Source: Bacteroidetes bacterium UBA4408
Lineage (GTDB): Bacteria; Bacteroidota; Bacteroidia; UBA4408
Direction: 5' to 3'
Assembly (NCBI GenBank): GCA_002389785.1
Contig: DGQS01000059.1
Location: 1 to 7,969 of the forward strand
DNA length: 7,969 nucleotides
Shown here: positions 1 through 5,334 of the stretch, one piece after another
Numbering within the stretch: the first letter of the stretch is position 1
How the letters are laid out: each line of letters starts with the position of its first letter
Program-made: the position numbers and the translations under genes
Notes under the pieces: model-generated
Seen by the model: the letters and a program-made list of their open reading frames with translations, nothing else
What the model was told of the DNA's origin: nothing
Database searches by the model: none

Positions 1-266
1 TTCAACTCTTTACTATCCGATTTTGAATCAATCGCAGGTCCATAGTTCTCTTTGTCAATTATTTTTTGCATGACATCTTTTAATGCAATGTCTTCACTGA
101 TACCAAAAATGCTAATTTCTTCTAATGCACTAATCCGATAATGCGAATAGGCTGGCATTCTTTTTTTATCGATCAACGATTCAACGATCACACCGTTTTT
201 TGATTGTGCCACAACTTTGTATAATCCACTGTATCCGGCAATTGTAATTATTCCACTTAAATCCAT
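1..266 (-). CDS. DUF5606 family protein (5' part; 3' end outside window)
   Basis: The reading frame starts at ATG 266 on the minus strand and stays open for 88 codons to the window edge. The product begins MDLSGIITIAGYSGLYKVVA and continues with a 'GVIVESL-DKKRMPAY' stretch and 'ISALEEISIF'. I recognise this pattern from memory as the N-terminal domain of the DUF5606 family, a small and largely Bacteroidota-restricted protein of unknown biochemical function. The end of the visible part (residues about 75-88) turns polar and Ser/Asp/Lys-rich, which suggests a linker before a variable C-terminus. No signal peptide or membrane segment is visible, so it is probably cytoplasmic. It lies 112 bp downstream of the channel-like gene on the same strand but has its own candidate -7 element at 296-303. 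The gene assignment is firm; the function is unknown. Confidence 0.8.
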   Translation of the reverse strand, partial: MDLSGIITIAGYSGLYKVVAQSKNGVIVESLIDKKRMPAYSHYRISALEEISIFGISEDIALKDVMQKIIDKENYGPAIDSKSDSKEL

Positions 267-295
267 AGTTTGTTTTTAATTTTTTTATAGTGCTG

Positions 296-303
296 CAAAT
301 GTA
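296..303 (-). promoter_or_regulatory. Candidate -7 element for the DUF5606 gene
   Basis: On the minus strand this reads TACATTTG, an exact match to the Bacteroidota -7 consensus TAnnTTTG. It ends 29 nt before the ATG at 266, which would leave a short A/T-rich leader. No good TTG is found at the usual -33 spacing, so the call rests on the -7 box and its position. Confidence 0.4.
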
Positions 304-323
304 TAAATTTTGCTAATGTTTAA

Positions 324-340
324 AGCCTTTTTGCTAGGCT
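324..340. other. Short inverted repeat between two minus-strand genes
   Basis: AGCCT (324-328) and AGGCT (336-340) form a 5-bp stem with a 7-nt loop, between the end of the channel-like gene and the DUF5606 promoter. Read on the minus strand it is followed by only two Ts before mixed sequence, so it is at best a weak terminator for the channel-like gene. It may be chance. Confidence 0.2.
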
Positions 341-378
341 GTTAACAATTATTTTAGACAACCTTACACCTCTAAAAA

Positions 379-744
379 TTAATCTGTACTGCTATTTTCT
401 TCTACATCTAAATGAAAACGGTGTAAGAAATTATGAAAAATAGGCGAAAAAAATACTGCGAAAATTGTCAGAAAAGCAATCCCACTATACAATGCATAAA
501 AGGATGCAAAAATTTTTCCTTCACTGGTACTGATGTCATTTACCGGCCCCATACCTGTTAAAATCATCGATGCATTTAACAAAGCGTCGGTCCATGAAAA
601 ATGGCAAAAATGCTTGTAACCCACTATTCCAATACCTAAGCTAAACACCAGCAATAACAGCGAAAAAACACTGCTTTTAACTACTCTTAATCGATAAATT
701 CTTGCAGGTAGCAATGCTTTTGTTTTTATTCTTGTCTTTTCCAT
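379..744 (-). CDS. Small two-helix membrane protein with a degenerate K+-channel-like pore loop
   Basis: A 121-residue protein with ion-channel-like architecture. It has a basic N-terminus (1-23), a first membrane helix (about 25-44), a re-entrant pore-helix-like segment (about 50-66), a second helix (about 77-103) and a short acidic tail. In Ion_trans_2 (two-TM potassium) channels the pore helix leads into a TxGYGD filter. Here the aligned stretch (63-70) is TGMGPVND, followed by 'GKIFASFYALYSGIAFL', which closely resembles the start of the inner helix of K+ channels. I recognise this as a recurring family of small bacterial proteins, often labelled 'two pore domain potassium channel', in which TGMGP is the conserved form. 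Whether it conducts K+ is unknown because the filter tyrosine is replaced. It should sit in the inner membrane as an oligomer. It is transcribed divergently from the PF04020 gene, with a -7 box 28 nt upstream. The start ATG at 744 is the only sensible one. Confidence 0.75.
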   Translation of the reverse strand: MEKTRIKTKALLPARIYRLRVVKSSVFSLLLLVFSLGIGIVGYKHFCHFSWTDALLNASMILTGMGPVNDISTSEGKIFASFYALYSGIAFLTIFAVFFSPIFHNFLHRFHLDVEENSSTD

Positions 745-772
745 TACTTTTATCCTCGAAATTGGTAAGATT

Positions 773-780
773 CAAAAGTA
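773..780 (-). promoter_or_regulatory. Candidate -7 element for the channel-like gene
   Basis: The minus strand reads TACTTTTG, an exact TAnnTTTG match, 28 nt before the ATG at 744. It is back to back with the plus-strand box at 792-799. A TTTG on the minus strand (806-809) lies 25 nt upstream, longer than the usual -33 to -7 spacing. Confidence 0.45.
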
Positions 781-791
781 ACTAATTCATT

Positions 792-799
792 TATTTTTG
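792..799 (+). promoter_or_regulatory. Candidate -7 element for the PF04020 / cvfB unit
   Basis: TATTTTTG is an exact TAnnTTTG match located 69 nt upstream of the ATG at 869, only 11 bp from the divergent minus-strand box. The -33 element is poor: the nearest TTG, at 762-764, is 27 nt away. Confidence 0.45.
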
Positions 800-868
800 C
801 ACTTACAAAACTCCGGAATATCACATTTATAAGCTTTATTACATCTAGAACGAGTATTTATTTTTATT

Positions 869-1225
869 ATGAAATTTATTTTTAAAATTATTGTTTCGGC
901 ATTGGCTGTGATTATTACGGCTTATTTATTACCTGGTGTAAAAATTGTAACTCCGGTAACGGCAATCATCGTAGCGGCTGTTCTTGCTTTTTTAGATGCC
1001 ATTGTTAAACCTTTGATGATTTTATTCACCATTCCAATAACCATCGTAACGCTGGGTTTGTTTTTAATTGTAATTAATGCATTAATGATATTATTAGCCG
1101 ACTATTTGGTTGATGGATTTGAAGTTAAAGGATTTTGGTGGGCTTTATTATTTAGCTTTATTTTAACCATAGTAACTTCCTTGCTCGAGAGTTTTGCCGG
1201 AAATAAAAACAAACAGGAAGAATAA
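869..1225 (+). CDS. Phage holin family 4 type (PF04020) integral membrane protein
   Basis: A 118-residue, very hydrophobic protein with about four membrane helices (about 3-21, 29-46, 50-78 and 88-108) and a short charged tail. It carries the hallmark pattern of the PF04020 family: 'LLPGV' near residue 20, 'AFLDAIVKPLM' (40-50), 'FTIPITIVTLGLFLIVINALM' (53-73) and 'GFEVKGFWWAL' (83-93). The family is named after a phage holin, but it is widespread as a chromosomal single-copy gene in bacteria, including Bacteroidota. Its cellular function is not established, and no lysin or other phage gene is nearby. It is probably an inner-membrane protein. The gene is followed after 46 bp by the cvfB-like gene on the same strand, so the two are likely co-transcribed from the box at 792-799. 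The family call is confident; the 'holin' role should not be taken literally. Confidence 0.88.
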   Translation: MKFIFKIIVSALAVIITAYLLPGVKIVTPVTAIIVAAVLAFLDAIVKPLMILFTIPITIVTLGLFLIVINALMILLADYLVDGFEVKGFWWALLFSFILTIVTSLLESFAGNKNKQEE

Positions 1226-1271
1226 TTTCACTACAACTTTTAAATCAATCTTACTTCTAAAACACTTTACC

Positions 1272-2099
1272 ATGCTGGAACTTGGAAAATTTAATACGTT
1301 AAAAATTGCACGCAAAGTCGACTTTGGCGTATTTCTGAGTTCAGGCACTGATGAAGTTTTGTTGCCTAAAAAATACCTCGAGCCCGATATGGAAATTGGT
1401 TCAGAAGTAGAAGTTTTTATTTATAAAGATTCGGAAGACCGCAGCATTGCAACTACACAAAAGCCTTATGCGCAAGTTGGTGAATTTGCATATTTAAAAG
1501 TGAAAGAGGTAAATTCATTTGGTGCATTTATGGACTGGGGACTGGAAAAGGATTTACTAGTACCCTTTCGTGAACAAGATAAAAAGTTAGAAGCCGGCAA
1601 AAGTTACGTTGTATATGTATATGTTGATAAACTCACCAAACGCATTGCTGCTTCTGCCAAAATAAACCGTTATGCAAAAAATGAGGGTGTGCAACTCAGC
1701 GAAAATGAAGAAGTAGATTTATTACTTTTTAAACAAACTGATTTAGGATACGGTGCTATCATTAACAACCTTCACCAAGGTTTGATTTATAAAAATGAAG
1801 TATTTACCAACCTTGCTGTGGGTGATAAGGTAAAAGGTTGGATTAAAACGTTGCGCGAAGATGGCCGAATTGATTTAAGATTGCAAAAAGTTGGATTTGA
1901 ATTGAGCGATGATGCACAAGACATCATTTTAAAAAAATTGGCAGAAAAAAATGGCTTTCTCGCATTACACGATGCAAGCGAACCTCAGCTCATTAACAAA
2001 GAACTGGGTATGAGTAAAAAAACTTTTAAAAAAGCCATTGGTGGTTTATTTAAAAGCAAACGAATTAGTATTGAAGAAAACGGTATAAAGCTACTTTAA
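1272..2099 (+). CDS. cvfB: CvfB-type S1 RNA-binding protein
   Basis: A 275-residue protein with the CvfB/YitL layout: tandem S1-like OB folds and a C-terminal winged helix. Segment 1 is about residues 1-65 (with 'ARKVDFGVFL'). The clearest S1 domain is about 68-130 ('VGEFAYLKVKEVNSFGAFMDWG...LLVPFREQ'). A third lies at about 145-206 ('GYGAIINNLHQGLIYKNEVF...VGDKVKGWIK'). The winged helix spans about 213-275 ('LGMSKKTFKKAIGGLFKSKRI'). Family members bind RNA; in Staphylococcus aureus CvfB influences virulence gene expression, and the role in Bacteroidota is unknown. It acts in the cytoplasm. I place the start at ATG 1272. The frame is also open from ATG 1194, but that would overlap the upstream gene and add 26 residues unlike the family N-terminus. 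The stop overlaps the stop of the convergent AlkB-like gene by 9 bp. Confidence 0.87.
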   Translation: MLELGKFNTLKIARKVDFGVFLSSGTDEVLLPKKYLEPDMEIGSEVEVFIYKDSEDRSIATTQKPYAQVGEFAYLKVKEVNSFGAFMDWGLEKDLLVPFREQDKKLEAGKSYVVYVYVDKLTKRIAASAKINRYAKNEGVQLSENEEVDLLLFKQTDLGYGAIINNLHQGLIYKNEVFTNLAVGDKVKGWIKTLREDGRIDLRLQKVGFELSDDAQDIILKKLAEKNGFLALHDASEPQLINKELGMSKKTFKKAIGGLFKSKRISIEENGIKLL

Positions 2100-3104
2100 G
2101 GCATACATCTTATCCAACAAAGGATTCACCTTTTTAAACCACAACGCAGGAATTAATACCTGGTAAAATACCCCAAAATATCCCGAAGGTAAAACAGGAC
2201 TCGACTCATGGCTATCAAGTGTTTGATACTGTTTCGATGCCTTTAAATGATGATCGCTGTGACGCGAAAGTTCGATGAGAGAAAATCGGCTAATCAAAGT
2301 GTCGGATTGCCAGGCATGTTCAGCAGCATATTTTTCTCCCTCTTTGCGAACCAATCCATAATGCTCAATATAATTTACATACTCGAGTAAAAATATAGCC
2401 ACTAAACTTTGACCCCAATAAACGAGAAGTACGTTTACTCCCAAAGTTGCCAGTATAAATCCTGCTAACAAAAGCTGAACAGAAGTGCTTCGTACCACAA
2501 AATTACTCCAACCATAAGCTTTGATACCTAGTTGATTTAAACGTTTTGCTTCGCTCTGAAAAGCACTTAAGTATTGTGCCGGCACTGTGCGCAAAAAAAA
2601 TGCATAAATACTTTCTCCATATCTTGCAGTCGCAGCATCCTTATTGGTCCCCACCCATTTGTGATGTACTTTAATATGTTCGATATAAAAATGACTGTAA
2701 TTCACCAAAAGCAAATTCCATTTTCCTAAGGCTTGCCACCATTCTTGCTTTCTGTGAATCATTTCATGCGCCGAAATAATACCCGAAATACCTGAGTTCA
2801 AGCCGGTTGAAACGATCGCCAGCAAGAGGTAATAATGGCTAATACTATGAGCATAGGCTCCCATTAATAAAGTGAGTATGGCAAGTGTGTGCACCAGAAG
2901 CGATAATACAAGGATAAGATTAGGTACAAGTTCATTGTCCTTCGACTTTGACGGAGATTTATCTTCCGGTAAAATACGATCAAGTAACACCAAGCCCAGC
3001 ATATTGTAAGCGATATTCATCCACAAATAATTACCACCTAATAAATTTCCTGAAATGGCTAAAATGCCCGGAATTAAAGCTAAAAAATACTTATTGTTGC
3101 GCAT
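2091..3104 (-). CDS. AlkB-type alkane 1-monooxygenase / membrane non-heme diiron hydroxylase
   Basis: A 337-residue membrane protein of the fatty acid desaturase / alkane hydroxylase superfamily. All histidine boxes that ligate the diiron centre are present in AlkB form: HEMIH (113-117), HIKVHH (143-148, in 'EHIKVHHKWVGTNKDAATAR') and RHSDHH (281-286). The AlkB-specific 'NYIEHYGL' motif (244-251) is there too. Hydrophobic helices fill about 8-42, 60-85, 90-112 and 210-243. AlkB enzymes hydroxylate the terminal carbon of alkanes or similar hydrophobic chains using O2 and electrons from rubredoxin. Here the substrate is not determined, and no rubredoxin or reductase gene is in the window. The frame opens at GTG 3134, but I prefer ATG 3104: a candidate -7 box (3114-3121) lies inside the longer version, and the extra ten residues look unrelated. 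It is shorter than Pseudomonas AlkB (about 400 aa). A physiological role in lipid modification is also possible. Confidence 0.85.
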   Translation of the reverse strand: MRNNKYFLALIPGILAISGNLLGGNYLWMNIAYNMLGLVLLDRILPEDKSPSKSKDNELVPNLILVLSLLVHTLAILTLLMGAYAHSISHYYLLLAIVSTGLNSGISGIISAHEMIHRKQEWWQALGKWNLLLVNYSHFYIEHIKVHHKWVGTNKDAATARYGESIYAFFLRTVPAQYLSAFQSEAKRLNQLGIKAYGWSNFVVRSTSVQLLLAGFILATLGVNVLLVYWGQSLVAIFLLEYVNYIEHYGLVRKEGEKYAAEHAWQSDTLISRFSLIELSRHSDHHLKASKQYQTLDSHESSPVLPSGYFGVFYQVLIPALWFKKVNPLLDKMYALK

Positions 3105-3113
3105 AGATGTTGA

Positions 3114-3121
3114 CAAAATTA
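3114..3121 (-). promoter_or_regulatory. Candidate -7 element for the AlkB-like gene
   Basis: The minus strand reads TAATTTTG, an exact TAnnTTTG match. It ends only 9 nt before ATG 3104, so the message would be almost leaderless. No TTG lies at a good -33 distance (the nearest is 14 nt upstream), so this is tentative. If real, it rules out the GTG start at 3134. Confidence 0.3.
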
Positions 3122-3150
3122 CTAAAAGAAACACGCAATTTATTTCTTTC

Positions 3151-3158
3151 TATTTTTG
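3151..3158 (+). promoter_or_regulatory. Candidate -7 element for the FAH / GNAT unit
   Basis: TATTTTTG matches TAnnTTTG exactly and lies 86 nt upstream of ATG 3245. A second, weaker candidate is AATCTTTG at 3210-3217 (one mismatch) with a TTG at 3184-3186, 23 nt upstream. That one would give a shorter leader and exclude the small ORF at 3200-3241. Confidence 0.35.
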
Positions 3159-3199
3159 AAAAAAAATTGAGCGTCTACCTTGGTTGAAAGTTTAATACT

Positions 3200-3241
3200 A
3201 TGAAAAATCAATCTTTGAACAGCACATTCATAAACTGTTAA
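3200..3241 (+). other. Possible 13-codon leader ORF before the FAH gene
   Basis: ATG 3200 opens a frame encoding MKNQSLNSTFINC, ending at TAA 3239-3241. Only 3 nt separate its stop from the ATG of the FAH gene, a spacing that would allow translational coupling. There is no Shine-Dalgarno sequence, and the frame is short enough to be chance. It exists on the message only if transcription starts at the upstream box (3151-3158). Confidence 0.2.
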
Positions 3242-3244
3242 CAC

Positions 3245-3856
3245 ATGAAAATAATTTGTATTGGAAGAAATTACGGAGCACATGCTAAAGAACTTAAAAA
3301 TGAAATACCGGATGAGCCGGTATTTTTTCTCAAGCCAGATACTGCCTTATTAAAGGATGGACAAGCTTTTTATCTTCCCGATTTTAGTAAGGAAATACAC
3401 CATGAGATTGAACTGGTTTTACAGATCTGTAAAAATGGAAAAAATATTTCCGAAAAATTTGCTTCAAGTTATTACGAAAAAATTGCTGTAGGAATTGATT
3501 TCACTGCTCGCGACGTTCAACAACAATGCAAAGAAAAAGGACTGCCTTGGGAAAAAGCCAAAGCCTTTGACAATTCGGCTCCCATTGGTGAATTTATTTC
3601 TAAGAGTGAATTGAAAAATATCGAAAACCTTGATTTTCAGTTAACCATTAACGGTGAAGTTCGTCAAAAAGGAAATTCAAAAGACATGTTATTTAGCTTC
3701 GAAAAAATTATTGCCTATGTGTCAAGATTCATCACTTTAAAACAAGGTGATTTAATTTACACAGGCACACCGGCAGGAGTTGGAGCAGTTGCGATTGGCG
3801 ATAAATTGGTGGGGTATATTGGCGATAAAAAATTGTTGAGCTTTGAAGTTAAATAG
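3245..3856 (+). CDS. Fumarylacetoacetate hydrolase family protein, FAHD1-like acylpyruvase
   Basis: A 203-residue protein of the short, single-domain FAH type, close in length and motifs to human FAHD1 and E. coli YcgM. It starts MKIICIGRNYGAHAKEL, which places the catalytic His13-Glu16 pair of FAHD1 enzymes. The divalent-metal ligands are Glu54 and Glu56 ('HHEIELVL') and Asp85 ('GIDFTARDVQ'). Gln92 and Lys106 ('EKAKAFDNSAPIG') match the other FAHD1 active-site residues. 'DLIYTGTPAGVGAV' (169-182) is the family's C-terminal signature. Such enzymes cleave acylpyruvates or decarboxylate oxaloacetate with Mg2+ or Mn2+. The full active site suggests an active enzyme, but the exact substrate cannot be read from sequence. 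It is probably cytoplasmic and co-transcribed with the GNAT gene 39 bp downstream. A terminator-like hairpin lies within codons 20-27. Confidence 0.9.
   Translation: MKIICIGRNYGAHAKELKNEIPDEPVFFLKPDTALLKDGQAFYLPDFSKEIHHEIELVLQICKNGKNISEKFASSYYEKIAVGIDFTARDVQQQCKEKGLPWEKAKAFDNSAPIGEFISKSELKNIENLDFQLTINGEVRQKGNSKDMLFSFEKIIAYVSRFITLKQGDLIYTGTPAGVGAVAIGDKLVGYIGDKKLLSFEVK
3303..3325 (+). other. Terminator-like hairpin inside the FAH coding sequence
   Basis: AAATACCGG (3303-3311) and CCGGTATTT (3317-3325) form a perfect 9-bp stem around a 5-nt loop. A run of six Ts (3323-3328) covers the end of the stem and beyond. This has the shape of an intrinsic terminator, but it sits about 60 nt into an intact gene, over codons for a conserved 'EPVFFLKP' region. 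It may be an attenuator, an RNA structure or a codon coincidence. Confidence 0.3.
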
Positions 3857-3895
3857 AACTGTATTTTTAATAACTGATTTTTCAATTAGATAAGG

Positions 3896-4417
3896 ATGTC
3901 GGCTAGTACGATTCGATTGGCAACTGAAGGAGATGCCGAAGAGTTAATGGAAGTTTGTAAAAAATCATTTTTTGACACTTTTACAGGAACTTGTACTGAA
4001 TTGGATATGCAAACTTACTTGTCAAAAACCTTTCCTTTAAAGCGAATTATTGATGAAATAAACGACCAACACTGCTGGTTATTTGTATTGGTTCAAGCAC
4101 GAAAAATTGGTGGATATATTAAAATTGGCCGACATTTAATAGCCGAAATGAAGGAGCGAAAAGCCCTTGAAATAGAGCGTTTGTATTTGCTGCATGAATG
4201 CATTGGAAAAGGAAATGGAAATGCTTTAATGCAAAAATGTTTTGAAATTGCCGGTCAAGAAAAGGTTGAAGTAATTTATTTAGGTGTGTGGGAACACAAT
4301 TACCGAGCTCAAAAATTTTATTCGAAATTTGGATTTGAGGTTTTTGGCCAACATCCCTTCCCTATTGAATCAACACCACAAACCGATCTTTGGTTAAAGA
4401 AAGAGTTAACGCTCTAG
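3896..4417 (+). CDS. GNAT family N-acetyltransferase
   Basis: A 173-residue protein with the GNAT fold. The N-terminal part, 'IRLATEGDAEELMEVCKKSF' (6-25), is the usual strand 1 and helix 1 region. 'ARKIGGYIKIG' (68-78) is the central strand. 'IERLYLLHECIGKGNGNALMQKC' carries motif A, with the acetyl-CoA pyrophosphate-binding R/QxxGxG/A pattern represented by IGKGNG. 'LGVWEHNYRAQKFYSKFGFEVFG' is the motif B region, with the Asn and Tyr typical of the family. Overall it resembles PaiA-like polyamine acetyltransferases, but the acceptor substrate cannot be assigned. It is cytoplasmic. The gene follows the FAH gene by 39 bp on the same strand and is probably co-transcribed with it. It ends 7 bp from the convergent panB stop. 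ATG 3896 gives the normal family N-terminus. Confidence 0.88.
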   Translation: MSASTIRLATEGDAEELMEVCKKSFFDTFTGTCTELDMQTYLSKTFPLKRIIDEINDQHCWLFVLVQARKIGGYIKIGRHLIAEMKERKALEIERLYLLHECIGKGNGNALMQKCFEIAGQEKVEVIYLGVWEHNYRAQKFYSKFGFEVFGQHPFPIESTPQTDLWLKKELTL

Positions 4418-4424
4418 TAAAGAC

Positions 4425-5240
4425 TTAATATTGTTCCTTACTATTCGGAAAATCTTTGGTTTTAACATCCTTGATATAGTTTCCAACTGCTGCAGTAATT
4501 TCGTCAAACAAGTTGGCATATCTTCTTAAAAATCGCGGACTAAAATCGTTGTTAATGCCAAGCATATCGTGTAATACCAAAACCTGTCCATCGACCCCGT
4601 TTCCGGCTCCAATGCCAATTATTGGAATATTTACATTCTTAGCTACCTCAGTTGCAAGCTTGGCAGGAATTTTTTCGAGAACAATAGCAAAGCAGCCGGT
4701 TTGTTCCAGTAAAATAGCGTCTTCAATTAAGCGTTGTGCTTCAATTTTTTCTTTTGCTCGTACAGTGTAGGTACCAAATTTATATATCGATTGTGGGGTC
4801 AATCCCAAATGCCCCATTACCGGAATTCCGGCAGTTAATATACGTTCAATCGATTCTTTTACTTCACGACCGCCTTCCAATTTCACAGCATGCGCACCTG
4901 ATTCCTTCATAATTCGAATAGATGAATGCAAAGCTTCCTTAGAATTGCCCTGATACGACCCAAAAGGCAAATCCACCACAACTAAAGCACGATCCACCGC
5001 ACGAATAACAGAAGCAGCATGGTATATCATATCGTTGAGCGTAATGGGCAAGGTTGTTTCATGACCGGCCATCACATTGCTCGCACTATCGCCTACTAAA
5101 ATCACATCAATACCGGCCATGTCGATAATCTTGGCAAGTGAGTAATCATAGGCAGTAAGCATCGAAATTTTTTCTCCCTTACGCTTCATTTCCAAAAGCG
5201 TATTGGTGGTAATCTTCTTTACTTCCTTATTAACTGACAT
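4425..5240 (-). CDS. panB: 3-methyl-2-oxobutanoate hydroxymethyltransferase (ketopantoate hydroxymethyltransferase)
   Basis: A 271-residue protein of normal PanB length. It transfers a one-carbon unit from 5,10-methylene-tetrahydrofolate to 2-oxoisovalerate, the first committed step of pantothenate and hence CoA synthesis, as a cytoplasmic (beta/alpha)8 barrel. Family signatures are intact: 'ISMLTAYDY' (25-33), '[21 protein letters not shown]' with metal ligand Asp51 and Ser52, '[10 protein letters not shown]' with Asp90, 'AVKLEGG' with Lys120 and Glu122, 'GHLGLTPQS' with His144, 'IVLEKIP' with catalytic Glu189, and 'PIIGIGAG' (206-213). These match the E. coli PanB active-site residues Asp45, Asp84, Lys112, Glu114, His136 and Glu181. 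panC and panD are not in the window, so it is a stand-alone copy. It is transcribed divergently from the lipoprotein gene, with a -7 box 22 nt upstream. ATG 5240 is supported by this spacing. Confidence 0.96.
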   Translation of the reverse strand: MSVNKEVKKITTNTLLEMKRKGEKISMLTAYDYSLAKIIDMAGIDVILVGDSASNVMAGHETTLPITLNDMIYHAASVIRAVDRALVVVDLPFGSYQGNSKEALHSSIRIMKESGAHAVKLEGGREVKESIERILTAGIPVMGHLGLTPQSIYKFGTYTVRAKEKIEAQRLIEDAILLEQTGCFAIVLEKIPAKLATEVAKNVNIPIIGIGAGNGVDGQVLVLHDMLGINNDFSPRFLRRYANLFDEITAAVGNYIKDVKTKDFPNSKEQY

Positions 5241-5262
5241 AGCTATAGAATTGATGAGCTGG

Positions 5263-5270
5263 CAAAACTA
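5263..5270 (-). promoter_or_regulatory. Candidate -7 element for panB
   Basis: The minus strand reads TAGTTTTG, an exact TAnnTTTG match, 22 nt before ATG 5240. No clear -33 TTG is visible. It is 30 bp from the divergent box of the lipoprotein gene. Confidence 0.5.
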
Positions 5271-5300
5271 AACATTAATTTTTTATCTGTTTTAAATTTC

Positions 5301-5308
5301 TATTTTTG
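5301..5308 (+). promoter_or_regulatory. Candidate -7 element for the lipoprotein gene
   Basis: TATTTTTG is an exact TAnnTTTG match and ends 26 nt before ATG 5335, a typical leader length. The -33 region is only a T-rich tract. Confidence 0.5.
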
Positions 5309-5334
5309 CTACCCTTAAAATCCAACCACATCAA

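Noticed and set aside
869..1225. Prophage remnant suggested by the 'phage holin' family name
   Set aside because: PF04020 proteins are common chromosomal genes, and no endolysin, integrase, structural gene or attachment site is seen nearby.
1194..1271. Longer cvfB start at ATG 1194
   Set aside because: It would overlap the end of the PF04020 gene by 32 bp and add 26 residues with no family counterpart; ATG 1272 gives the normal CvfB N-terminus.
1163..1348. 61-codon minus-strand open frame across the PF04020/cvfB junction
   Set aside because: It lies antisense to two well-supported genes and has no recognisable domain; it is a shadow frame.
3105..3134. GTG start at 3134 for the AlkB-like gene
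   Set aside because: A weaker start codon; the ten extra residues are atypical and the interval contains the candidate -7 box, so ATG 3104 is preferred.
4513..4770. 85-codon plus-strand open frame inside panB
   Set aside because: Antisense to the conserved PanB C-terminal half; its composition is what the opposite strand of PanB gives, with no motif of its own.
4820..4831. Perfect 12-bp palindrome CCGGAATTCCGG
   Set aside because: It lies in the middle of panB over codons for a conserved Gly-Ile-Pro stretch and is best explained by codon choice, with no repeat elsewhere.
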